Below, one piece after another: positions 50,088 to 63,411 of a DNA stretch of 64,000 nt (position 1 is its first letter; every line of letters starts with the position of its first letter). A program made the position numbers and the translations under genes. Under the pieces are notes generated by a model that saw only the letters and a list, made by a program, of their open reading frames with translations, was not told the DNA's origin and made no database searches. Source of the stretch: Luzula sylvatica (lineage: Eukaryota; Streptophyta; Magnoliopsida; Poales; Juncaceae); the NCBI GenBank assembly GCA_946800325.1, contig CAMPEJ010000004.1, forward strand, positions 434,001 to 498,000. Reading direction: 5' to 3'.

Positions 50088-53000
50088 CCCCAAAGCATAA
50101 ACAGATTGTTTTGAATCGAAAAACAAACTTTCTTAGTGTTTGTAAATTTTGGTGAAATGTTATGTAGTAAAAGATACGATTCAAATGATCTCAAAATACG
50201 TCATTTGAACTCCCCAAATCATAAACAGATTGTTTTGAATCGAAAAACAAACTTTCTTAGTGTTTGAAAATTTTGGTGAAATGTTATGTGGTAAAAGATA
50301 CGATTCAAATGATCTCAAAATACGTTATTTGAACTCCCCAAAGCATCAACAGATAGTTTTGAATCGAAAAACAAACTTTCTTAGTGTTTGTAAATTTTGG
50401 TGAAATGTTATGTCGTAAAAGATACGATTCAAATGATCTCAAAATACGTTATTTGAACTCCCCAAAGCATAAACAGATTGTTTTGAATCGAAAAACAAAC
50501 TTTCTTAGTGTTTGTAAATTTTGGTGAAATGTTATGTCGTAAAAGATACGATCCAAATGATCTCAAAATACGTTATTTGAACTCCCCAAAGCATAAACAG
50601 ATAGTTTTGAATCGAAAAACAAACTTTCTTAGTGTTTGTAAATTTTGGTGAAATGTTATGTCGTAAAAGATACGATTCAAATGATCTCAAAATACGTTAT
50701 TTGAACTCCCCAAAGCATAAACAGATTGTTTTGAATCGAAAAACAAACTGTCTTAGTGTTTGTAAATTTTGGTGAAATGTTATATGGAAAAAGATACGAT
50801 TCAAATGATCTCAAAATACGTTATTTGAACTCCCCAAAGCATAAACAGATTGTTTTGAATCGAAAAACAAACTTTCTTAGTGTTTGTAAATTTTGGTGAA
50901 ATGTTATGTAGTAAAAGATACGATTCAAATGATCTCAAAATACGTCATTTGAACTCCCCAAATCATAAACAGATTGTTTTGAATCGAAAAACAAACTTTC
51001 TTAGTGTTTGAAAATTTTGGTGAAATGTTATGTGGTAAAAGATACGATTCAAATGATCTCAAAATACGTTATTTGAACTCCCCAAAGCATAAACAAATTG
51101 TTTTGAATCGAAAAACAAACTTTCTTAGTGTTTGTAAATTTTGGTAAAATGTTATGTGGTAAAAGATACGATTCAAATGATCTCAAAATACATTATTTCA
51201 ACTCCCCAAAGCATAAACAGATTGTTTTGAATCGAAAAACAAACTTTCTTAGTGTTTGAAAATTTTGGTGAAATGTTATGTGGTAAAAGAAACGATTCAA
51301 ATGATCTCAAAATACGTTATTTGAACTCCCGAAAGCATAAACAGATTGTTTTGAATCGAAAAACAAACTTTCTTAGTGTTTGTAAATTTTGGTAAAATGT
51401 TATGTGGTAAAAGATACGATTCAACTGATCTCAAAATACGTTATTTGAACTCCCCAAAGCATAAACAGATAGTTTTGAATCGAAAAACAAACTTTCTTAG
51501 TGTTTGTAAATTTTGGTGAAATGTTATGTCGTAAAAGATACGATTCAAATGATCTCAAAATACGTTATTTGAACTCCCCAAAGCATAAACAGATTGTTTT
51601 GAATCGAAAAACAAACTGTCTTAGTGTTTGTAAATTTTGGTGAAATGTTATATGGAAAAAGATACGATTCAAATGATCTCAAAATACGTTATTTGAACTC
51701 CCCAAAGCATAAACAGATTGTTTTGAATCGAAAAACAAACTTTCTTAGTGTTTGTAAATTTTGGTGAAATGTTATGTAGTAAAAGATACGATTCAAATGA
51801 TCTCAAAATACGTCATTTGAACTCCCCAAATCATAAACAGATTGTTTTGAATCGAAAAACAAACTTTCTTAGTGTTTGAAAATATTGGTGAAATGTTATG
51901 TGGTAAAAGATACGATTCAAATGATCTCAAAATACGTTATTTGAACTCCCCAAAGCATAAACAGATAGTTTTGAATCGAAAAACAAACTTTCTTAGTGTT
52001 TGTAAATTTTGGTGAAATGTTATGTCGTAAAAGATACGATTCAAATGATCTCAAAATACGTTATTTGAACTCCCCAAAGCATAAACAGATTGTTTTGAAT
52101 CGAAAAACAAACTTTCTTAGTGTTTGTAAATTTTGGTGAAATGTTATGTCGTAAAAGATACGATCCAAATGATCTCAAAATACGTTATTTGAACTCCCCA
52201 AAGCATAAACAGATAGTTTTGAATCGAAAAACAAACTTTCTTAGTGTTTGTAAATTTTGGTGAAATGTTATGTCGTAAAAGATACGATTCAAATGATCTC
52301 AAAATACGTTATTTGAACTCCCCAAAGCATAAACAGATTGTTTTGAATCGAAAAACAAACTGTCTTAGTGTTTGTAAATTTTGGTGAAATGTTATATGGA
52401 AAAAGATACGATTCAAATGATCTCAAAATACGTTATTTGAACTCCCCAAAGCATAAACAGATTGTTTTGAATCGAAAAACAAACTTTCTTAGTGTTTGTA
52501 AATTTTGGTGAAATGTTATGTAGTAAAAGATACGATTCAAATGATCTCAAAATACGTCATTTGAACTCCCCAAATCATAAACAGATTGTTTTGAATCGAA
52601 AAACAAACTTTCTTAGTGTTTGAAAATTTTGGTGAAATGTTATGTGGTAAAAGATACGATTCAAATGATCTCAAAATACGTTATTTGAACTCCCCAAAGC
52701 ATAAACAAATTGTTTTGAATCGAAAAACAAACTTTCTTAGTGTTTGTAAATTTTGGTAAAATGTTATGTGGTAAAAGATACGATTCAAATGATCTCAAAA
52801 TACATTATTTCAACTCCCCAAAGCATAAACAGATTGTTTTGAATCGAAAAACAAACTTTCTTAGTGTTTGTAAATTTTGGTGAAATGTTATGTGGTAAAA
52901 GATACGATCCAAATGATCTCAAAATACGTTATTTGAACTCCCCAAAGCATAAACAGATTGTTTTGAATCGAAAAACAAACTTTCTTAGTGTTTGTAAATT

Positions 53001-56000
53001 TTGGTGAAATGTTATGTGGTAAAAGAAACGATTCAAATGATCTCAAAATACGTTATTTGAACTCCCCAAAGCATAAACAGATTGTTTTGAATCGAAAAAC
53101 AAACTTTCTTAGTGTTTGTAAATTTTGGTGAAATGTTATGTAGTAAAAGATACGATTCAAATGATCTCAAAATACGTCATTTGAACTCCCCAAAGCATAA
53201 ACAGATTGTTTTGAATCGAAAAACAAACTTTCTTAGTGTTTGTAAATTTTGGTAAAATGTTATGTGGTAAAAGATACGATTCAAATGATCGCAAAATACG
53301 TTATTTGAACTCCCCAAAGCATAAACTGATTGTTTTGAATCGAAAAACAAACTTTCTTAGTGTTTGTAAATTTTGGTGAAATGTTATGTGGTAAAAGATA
53401 CGATTCAAATGATCTCAAAATACGTTATTTGAACTCCCCAAAGCATAAACAGATTGTTTTGAATCGAAAAACAAACTTTCTTATTGTTTGTAAATTTTGG
53501 TGAAATGTTATGTAGTAAAAGATACGATTCAAATGATCTCAAAATACGTCATTTGAACTCCCCAAAGCATAAACAGATTGTTTTGAATCGAAAAACAAAC
53601 TTTCTTAGTGTTTGTAAATTTTGGTAAAATGTTATGTGGTAAAAGATACGATTCAAATGATCTGAAAATACGTTATTTGAACTCCCCAAAGCATAAACAG
53701 ATTTTGAATCGAAAAACAAACTTTCTTATTGTTTGAAAATTTTGGTGAAATGTTATGTGGTAAAAGATACGATTCAAATGATCTCAAAATACGTTATTTG
53801 AACTCCCGAAAGCATAAACAGATTGTTTTGAATCGAAAAACAAACTTTCTTAGTGTTTGTAAATTTTGGTGAAATGTTATGTGGTAAAAGATACGATTCA
53901 AATGATCTCAAAATACGTTATTTGAACTCCCCAAAGCATAAACAGATTGTTTTGAATCGAAAAACAAACTTTCTTAGTGTTTGTAAATTTTGGTGAAATG
54001 TTATGTCGTAAAAGATACGATTCAAATGATCTCAAAATACGTTATTTGAACTCCCCAAAGCATAAACAGATTGTTTTGAATCGAAAAACAAACTGTCTTA
54101 GTGTTTGTAAATTTTGGTGAAATGTTATATGGAAAAAGATACGATTCAAATGATCTCAAAATACGTTATTTGAACTCCCCAAAGCATAAACAAATTGTTT
54201 TGAATCGAAAAACAAACTTTCTTAGTGTTTGTAAATTTTGGTGAAATGTTATGTGGTAAAAGATACGATTCAAATGATCTCAAAATACGTTATTTGAACT
54301 CCCCAAAGCATAAACAGATTGTTTTGAATCGAAAATCAAACTTTCTTAGTGTTTGTAAATTTTGGTGAAATGTTATGTAGTAAAAGATACGATTCAAATG
54401 ATCTCAAAATACGTTATTTGAACTCCCCAAAGCATAAACAGATTGTTTTGAATCGAAAAACAAACTTTCTTCGTGTTTGTAAATTTTGGTGAAATGTTAT
54501 GTGGTAAAAGATACGATTCAAATGATCTCAAAATACGTTATTTGAACTCCCCAAAGCATAAACAGATTGTTTTGAATCGGAAAACAAACTTTCTTAGTGT
54601 TTGTAAATTTTGGTGAAATGTTATGTCGTAAAAGATACGATTCAAATGATCTCAAAATACGTTATTTGAACTCCCCAAAGCATAAACAGATTGTTTTGAA
54701 TCGAAAAACAAACTTTCTTAGTGTTTGTAAATTTTGGTGAAATGTTATGTGGTAAAAGATACGATTCGAATGATCTCAAAATAAGTTATTTGAACTCCCC
54801 AAAGCATAAACAGATTGTTTTGAATCGAAAAACAAACTTTCTTAGTGTTTGTAAATTTTGGTGAAATGTTATGTGGTAAAAGATACGATTCAAATGATCT
54901 CAAAATACGTTATTTGAACTCCCCAAAGCATAAACAGATTGTTTTGAATCGAAAAACAAACTTTCTTAGTGTTTGTAAATTTTGGTGAAATGTTATGTGG
55001 TAAAAGATACAATTCAAATGATCTCAAAATACGTTATTTCAACTCCCCAAAGCATAAACAGATTGTTTTGAATCGAAAAACAAACTTTCTTAGTGTTTGT
55101 AAATTTTGGTGAAATGTTATGTAGTAAAAGATACGATTCAAATGATCTCAAAATACGTTATTTGAACTCCCCAAAGCATAAACAGATTGTTTTGAATCGA
55201 AAAACAAACTTTCTTAGTGTTTGTAAATTTTGGTAAAATGTTATGTGGTAAAAGATACGATTCAAATGATCTCAAAATACGTTATTTGAACTCCCCAAAG
55301 CATAAACAGATTGTTTTGAATCGAAAAACAAACTTTCTTAGTGTTTGTAAATTTTGGTGAAATGTTATGTGGTAAAAGATACGATTCAAATGATCTCAAA
55401 ATACGTTATTTGAACTCCCCAAAATATAAACAAATTGTTTTGAATCGAAAAACAAACTTTCTTAGTGTTTGTAAATTTTGGTAAAATGTTATGTGGAAAA
55501 AGATACGATTCAAATGATCTCAAAATACGTTATTTGAACTCCCCAAAGCATAAACAGATTGTTTTGAATCGAAAAACAAACTTTCTTAGTGTTTGTAAAT
55601 TTTGGTGAAATGTTATGTAGTAAAAGATACGATTCAAATGATCTCAAAATACGTCATTTGAACTCCCCAAAGCATAAACAGATTGTTTTGAATCGAAAAA
55701 CAAACTTTCTTAGTGTTTGAAAATTTTGGTGAAATGTTATGTGGTAAAAGATACGATTCAAATGATCTCAAAATACGTTATTTGAACTCCCCAAAGCATA
55801 AACAAATTGTTTTGAATCGAAAAACAAACTTTCTTAGTGTTTGTAAATTTTGGTAAAATGTTATGTGGTAAAAGATACGATTCAAATGATCTCAAAATAC
55901 ATTATTTCAACTCCCCAAAGCATAAACAGATTGTTTTGAATCGAAAAACAAACTTTCTTAGTGTTTGTAAATTTTGGTGAAATGTTATGTGGTAAAAGAT

Positions 56001-59000
56001 ACGATCCAAATGATCTCAAAATACGTTATTTGAACTCCCCAAAGCATAAACAGATTGTTTTGAATCGAAAAACAAACTTTCTTAGTGTTTGTAAATTTTG
56101 GTGAAATGTTATGTGGTAAAAGATACGATTCAAATGATCTCAAAATACGTTATTTGAACTCCCCAAAGCATAAACAGATTGTTTTGAATCGAAAAACAAA
56201 CTTTCTTAGTGTTTGTAAATTTTGGTGAAATGTTATGTAGTAAAAGATACGATTCAAATGATCTCAAAATACGTCATTTGAACTCCCCAAAGCATAAACA
56301 GATTGTTTTGAATCGAAAAACAAACTTTCTTAGTGTTTGTAAATTTTGGTAAAATGTTATGTGGTAAAAGATACGATTCAAATGATCTCAAAATACGTTA
56401 TTTGAACTCCCCAAAGCATAAACAGATTGTTTTGAATCGAAAAACAAACTTTCTTAGTGTTTGAAAATTTTGGTGAAATGTTATGTGGTAAAAGAAACGA
56501 TTCAAATGATCTCAAAATACGTTATTTGAACTCCCGAAAGCATAAACAGATTGTTTTGAATCGAAAAACAAACTTTCTTAGTGTTTGTAAATTTTGGTGA
56601 AATGTTATGTGGTAAAAGATACGATTCAAATGATCTCAAAATACGTTATTTGAACTCCCCAAAGCATAAACAGATAGTTTTGAATCGAAAAACAAACTTT
56701 CTTAGTGTTTGTAAATTTTGGTGAAATGTTATGTCGTAAAAGATACGATTCAAATGATCTCAAAATACGTTATTTGAACTCCCCAAAGCATAAACAAATT
56801 GTTTTGAATCGAAAAACTAACTTTCTTAGTGTTTGTAAATTTTGGTAAAATGTTATGTGGTAAAAGATACGATTCAAATGATCGCAAAATACGTTATTTG
56901 AACTCCCCAAAGCATAAACTGATTGTTTTGAATCGAAAAACAAACTGTCTTAGTGTTTGTAAATTTTGGTGAAATGTTATATGGAAAAAGATACGATTCA
57001 AATGATCTCAAAATACGTTATTTGAACTCCCCAAAGCATAAACAGATTGTTTTGAATCGAAAAACAAACTTTCTTAGTGTTTGTAAATTTTGGTGAAATG
57101 TTATGTAGTAAAAGATACGATTCAAATGATCTCAAAATACGTCATTTGAACTCCCCAAATCATAAACAGATTGTTTTGAATCGAAAAACAAACTTTCTTA
57201 GTGTTTGAAAATTTTGGTGAAATGTTATGTGGTAAAAGATACGATTCAAATGATCTCAAAATACGTTATTTGAACTCCCCAAAGCATAAACAAATTGTTT
57301 TGAATCGAAAAACTAACTTTCTTAGTGTTTGTAAATTTTGGTAAAATGTTATGTGGTAAAAGATACGATTCAAATGATCTCAAAATACATTATTTCAACT
57401 CCCCAAAGCATAAACAGATTGTTTTGAATCGAAAAACAAACTTTCTTAGTGTTTGTAAATTTTGGTGAAATGTTATGTGGTAAAAGATACGATCCAAATG
57501 ATCTCAAAATACGTTATTTGAACTCCCCAAAGCATAAACAGATTGTTTTGAATCGAAAAACAAACTTTCTTAGTGTTTGTAAATTTTGGTGAAATGTTAT
57601 GTGGTAAAAGATACGATTCAAATGATCTCAAAATACGTTATTTGAACTCCCCAAAGCATAAACAGATTGTTTTGAATCGAAAAACAAACTTTCTTAGTGT
57701 TTGTAAATTTTGGTGAAATGTTATGTAGTAAAAGATACGATTCAAATGATCTCAAAATACGTCATTTGAACTCCCCAAAGCATAAACAGATTGTTTTGAA
57801 TCGAAAAACAAACTTTCTTAGTGTTTGTAAATTTTGGTAAAATGTTATGTGGTAAAAGATACGATTCAAATGATCGCAAAATACGTTATTTGAACTCCCC
57901 AAAGCATAAACTGATTGTTTTGAATCGAAAAACAAACTTTCTTCGTGTTTGTAAATTTTGGTGAAATGTTATGTGGTAAAAGATACGATTCAAATGATCT
58001 CAAAATACGTTATTTGAACTCCCCAAAGCATAAACAGATTGTTTTGAATCGGAAAACAAACTTTCTTAGTGTTTGTAAATTTTGGTGAAATGTTATGTAG
58101 TAAAAGATACGATTCAAATGATCTCAAAATACGTTATTTGAACTCCCCAAAGCATAAACAGATTGTTTTGAATCGAAAAACAAACTTTCTTAGTGTTTGT
58201 AAATTATGGTGAAATGTTATGTGGTAAAAGATACGATTCGAATGATCTCAAAATAAGTTATTTGAACTCCCCAAAGCATAAACAGATTGTTTTGAATCGA
58301 AAAACAAACTTTCTTAGTGTTTGTAAATTTTGGTGAAATGTTATGTGGTAAAAGATACGATTCAAATGATCTCAAAATACGTTATTTGAACTCCCCAAAG
58401 CATAAACAGATTGTTTTGAATCGAAAAACAAACTTTCTTAGTGTTTGTAAATTTTGGTGAAATGTTATGTGGTAAAAGATACAATTCAAATGATCTCAAA
58501 ATACGTTATTTCAACTCCCCAAAGCATAAACAGATTGTTTTGAATCGAAAAACAAACTTTCTTAGTGTTTGTAAATTTTGGTGAAATGTTATGTAGTAAA
58601 AGATACGATTCAAATGATCTCAAAATACGTTATTTGAACTCCCCAAAGCATAAACAGATTGTTTTGAATCGAAAAACAAACTTTCTTAGTGTTTGTAAAT
58701 TTTGGTAAAATGTTATGTGGTAAAAGATACGATTCAAATGATCTCAAAATACGTTATTTGAACTCCCCAAAGCATAAACAGATTGTTTTGAATCGAAAAA
58801 CAAACTTTCTTAGTGTTTGTAAATTTTGGTGAAATGTTATGTGGTAAAAGATACGATTCAAATGATCTCAAAATACGTTATTTGAACTCCCCAAAACATA
58901 AACAAATTGTTTTGAATCGAAAAACAAACTTTCTTAGTGTTTGTAAATTTTGGTAAAATGTTATGTGGAAAAAGATACGATTCAAATGATCTCAAAATAC

Positions 59001-62000
59001 GTTATTTGAACTCCCCAAAGCATAAACAGATTGTTTTGAATCGAAAAACAAACTTTCTTAGTGTTTGTAAATTTTGGTGAAATGTTATGTAGTAAAAGAT
59101 ACGATTCAAATGATCTCAAAATACGTCATTTGAACTCCCCAAAGCATAAACAGATTGTTTTGAATCGAAAAACAAACTTTCTTAGTGTTTGAAAATTTTG
59201 GTGAAATGTTATGTGGTAAAAGATACGATTCAAATGATCTCAAAATACGTTATTTGAACTCCCCAAAGCATAAACAAATTGTTTTGAATCGAAAAACAAA
59301 CTTTCTTAGTGTTTGTAAATTTTGGTAAAATGTTATGTGGTAAAAGATACGATTCAAATGATCTCAAAATACATTATTTCAACTCCCCAAAGCATAAACA
59401 GATTATTTTGAATCGAAAAACAAACTTTCTTAGTGTTTGTAAATTTTGGTGAAATGTTATGTGGTAAAAGATACGATCCAAATGATCTCAAAATACGTTA
59501 TTTGAACTCCCCAAAGCATAAACAGATTGTTTTGAATCGAAAAACAAACTTTCTTAGTGTTTGTAAATTTTGGTGAAATGTTATGTGGTAAAAGATACGA
59601 TTCAAATGATCTCAAAATACGTTATTTGAACTCCCCAAAGCATAAACAGATTGTTTTGAATCGAAAAACAAACTTTCTTAGTGTTTGTAAATTTTGGTGA
59701 AATGTTATGTAGTAAAAGATACGATTCAAATGATCTCAAAATACGTCATTTGAACTCCCCAAAGCATAAACAGATTGTTTTGAATCGAAAAACAAACTTT
59801 CTTAGTGTTTGTAAATTTTGGTAAAATGTTATGTGGTAAAAGATACGATTCAAATGATCTCAAAATACGTTATTTGAACTCCCCAAAGCATAAACAGATT
59901 GTTTTGAATCGAAAAACAAACTTTCTTAGTGTTTGAAAATTTTGGTGAAATGTTATGTGGTAAAAGAAACGATTCAAATGATCTCAAAATACGTTATTTG
60001 AACTCCCGAAAGCATAAACAGATTGTTTTGAATCGAAAAACAAACTTTCTTAGTGTTTGTAAATTTTGGTGAAATGTTATGTGGTAAAAGATACGATTCA
60101 AATGATCTCAAAATACGTTATTTGAACTCCCCAAAGCATAAACAGATAGTTTTGAATCGAAAAACAAACTTTCTTAGTGTTTGTAAATTTTGGTGAAATG
60201 TTATGTCGTAAAAGATACGATTCAAATGATCTCAAAATACGTTATTTGAACTCCCCAAAGCATAAACAGATTGTTTTGAATCGAAAAACAAACTGTCTTA
60301 GTGTTTGTAAATTTTGGTGAAATGTTATATGGAAAAAGATACGATTCAAATGATCTCAAAATACGTTATTTGAACTCCCCAAAGCATAAACAGATTGTTT
60401 TGAATCGAAAAACAAACTTTCTTAGTGTTTGTAAATTTTGGTGAAATGTTATGTAGTAAAAGATACGATTCAAATGATCTCAAAATACGTCATTTGAACT
60501 CCCCAAATCATAAACAGATTGTTTTGAATCGAAAAACAAACTTTCTTAGTGTTTGAAAATTTTGGTGAAATGTTATGTGGTAAAAGATACGATTCAAATG
60601 ATCTCAAAATACGTTATTTGAACTCCCCAAAGCATAAACAAATTGTTTTGAATCGAAAAACTAACTTTCTTAGTGTTTGTAAATTTTGGTAAAATGTTAT
60701 GTGGTAAAAGATACGATTCAAATGATCTCAAAATACATTATTTCAACTCCCCAAAGCATAAACAGATTGTTTTGAATAGAAAAACAAACTTTCTTAGTGT
60801 TTGTAAATTTTGGTGAAATGTTATGTGGTAAAAGATACGATCCAAATGATCTCAAAATACGTTATTTGAACTCCCCAAAGCATAAACAGATTGTTTTGAA
60901 TCGAAAAACAAACTTTCTTAGTGTTTGTAAATTTTGGTGAAATGTTATGTGGTAAAAGATACGATTCAAATGATCTCAAAATACGTTATTTGAACTCCCC
61001 AAAGCATAAACAGATTGTTTTGAATCGAAAAACAAACTTTCTTAGTGTTTGTAAATTTTGGTGAAATGTTATGTAGTAAAAGATACGATTCAAATGATCT
61101 CAAAATACGTCATTTGAACTCCCCAAAGCATAAACAGATTGTTTTGAATCGAAAAACAAACTTTCTTAGTGTTTGTAAATTTTGGTAAAATGTTATGTGG
61201 TAAAAGATACGATTCAAATGATCGCAAAATACGTTATTTGAACTCCCCAAAGCATAAACTGATTGTTTTGAATCGAAAAACAAACTTTCTTAGTGTTTGA
61301 AAATTTTGGTGAAATGTTATGTGGTAAAAGATACGATTCAAATGATCTCAAAATACGTTATTTGAACTCCCCAAAGCATAAACAGATTATTTTGAATCGA
61401 AAAACAAACTTTCTTAGTGTTTGTAAATTTTGGTGAAATGTTATGTAGTAAAAGATACGATTCAAATGATCTCAAAATACGTTATTTGAACTCCCCAAAG
61501 CATAAACAGATTGTTTTGAATCGAAAAACAAACTTTCTTAGTGTTTGTAAATTTTGGTGAAATGTTATGTGGTAAAAGATACGATTCAAATGATCTCAAA
61601 ATACGTTATTTGAACTCCCCAAAGCATAAACAAATTGTTTTGAATCGAAAAACAAACTTTCTTAGTGTTTGTAAATTTTGGTAAAATGTTATGTGGTAAA
61701 AGATACGATTCAAATGATCTCAAAATACATTATTTCAACTCCCCCAAGCATAAACAGATTGTTTTGAATCGAAAAACAAACTTTCTTAGTGTTTGTAAAT
61801 TTTGGTGAAATGTTATGTGGTAAAAGATACGATCCAAATGATCTCAAAATACGTTATTTGAACTCCCCAAAGCATAAACAGATTGTTTTGAATCGAAAAA
61901 CAAACTTTCTTAGTGTTTGTAAATTTTGGTGAAATGTTATGTGGTAAAAGATACGATTCAAATGATCTCAAAATACGTTATTTGAACTCCCCAAAGCATA

Positions 62001-63411
62001 AACAGATTGTTTTGAATCGAAAAACAAACTTTCTTAGTGTTTGTAAATTTTGGTGAAATGTTATGTAGTAAAAGATACGATTCAAATGATCTCAAAATAC
62101 GTCATTTGAACTCCCCAAAGCATAAACAGATTGTTTTGAATCGAAAAACAAACTTTCTTAGTGTTTGTAAATTTTGGTAAAATGTTATGTGGTAAAAGAT
62201 ACGATTCAAATGATCTCAAAATACGTTATTTGAACTCCCCAAAGCATAAACAGATTGTTTTGAATCGAAAAACAAACTTTCTTAGTCTTTGAAAATTTTG
62301 GTGAAATGTTATGTGGTAAAAGAAACGATTCAAATGATCTCAAAATACGTTATTTGAACTCCCGAAAGCATAAACAGATTGTTTTGAATCGAAAAACAAA
62401 CTGTCTTAGTGTTTGTAAATTTTGGTGAAATGTTATATGGAAAAAGATACGATTCAAATGATCTCAAAATACGTTATTTGAACTCCCCAAAGCATAAACA
62501 AATTGTTTTGAATCGAAAAACAAACTTTCTTAGTGTTTGTAAATTTTGGTGAAATGTTATGTGGTAAAAGATACGATTCAAATGATCTCAAAATACGTTA
62601 TTTGAACTCCCCAAAGCATAAACAGATTGTTTTGAATCGAAAAACAAACTTTCTTAGTGTTTGTAAATTTTGGTGAAATGTTATGTAGTAAAAGATACGA
62701 TTCAAATGATCTCAAAATACGTCATTTGAACTCCCCAAAGCATAAACAGATTGTTTTGAATCGAAAAACAAACTTTCTTAGTGTTTGTAAATTTTGGTAA
62801 AATGTTATGTGGTAAAAGATACGATTCAAATGATCTCAAAATACGTTATTTGAACTCCCCAAAGCATAAACAGATTGTTTTGAATCGAAAAACAAACTTT
62901 CTTAGTGTTTGAAAATTTTGGTGAAATGTTATGTGGTAAAAGAAACGATTCAAATGATCTCAAAATACGTTATTTGAACTCCCGAAAGAATAAACAGATT
63001 GTTTTGAATCGAAAAACAAACTTTCTTAGTGTTTGTAAATTTTGGTGAAATGTTATGTGGTAAAAGATACGATTCAAATGATCTCAAAATACTTTATTTG
63101 AACTCCCCAAAGCATAAACAGATAGTTTTGAATCGAAAAACAAACTTTCTTAGTGTTTGTAAATTTTGGTGAAATGTTATGTCGTAAAAGATACGATTCA
63201 AATGATCTCAAAATACGTTATTTGAACTCCCCAAAGCATAAACAGATTGTTTTGAATCGAAAAACAAACTGTCTTAGTGTTTGTAAATTTTGGTGAAATG
63301 TTATATGGAAAAAGATACGATTCAAATGATCTCAAAATACGTTATTTGAACTCCCGAAAGCATAAACAGATTGTTTTGAATCGAAAAACAAACTTTCTTA
63401 GTGTTTGTAAA
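48600..63411. repeat. Block A': super-repeat core, copy 2 (about 119 monomers)
   Basis: Near-identical copy of 25415..40350. It includes the 13-monomer pair (49716..51327 and 51328..52939), the 3-bp deletion monomer (53684..53804) and the internal 28-monomer-spaced duplication. Differences I spotted from block A are about ten single bases plus the one-monomer change near 56530. Examples are CATCAACAG near 50346, CAGATTG against CATATTG near 54563, TGTCG against TGTAG near 54627, GATTATTTTG near 59404 and CTTAGTCTTT near 62286. Shared mutations far outnumber private ones, so the 15-kb block was copied recently. Confidence 0.92.
53684..53804. repeat. 121-bp monomer, 3-bp deletion haplotype (block A')
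   Basis: CAGATTTTGAATC with CTTATTG and TTTGAAAATT, preceded by ATCTGAAAAT. It lies 23,185 bp from the block A copy (30513 and 53698) and serves as a length-changing tracer of the super-repeat. Confidence 0.93.
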
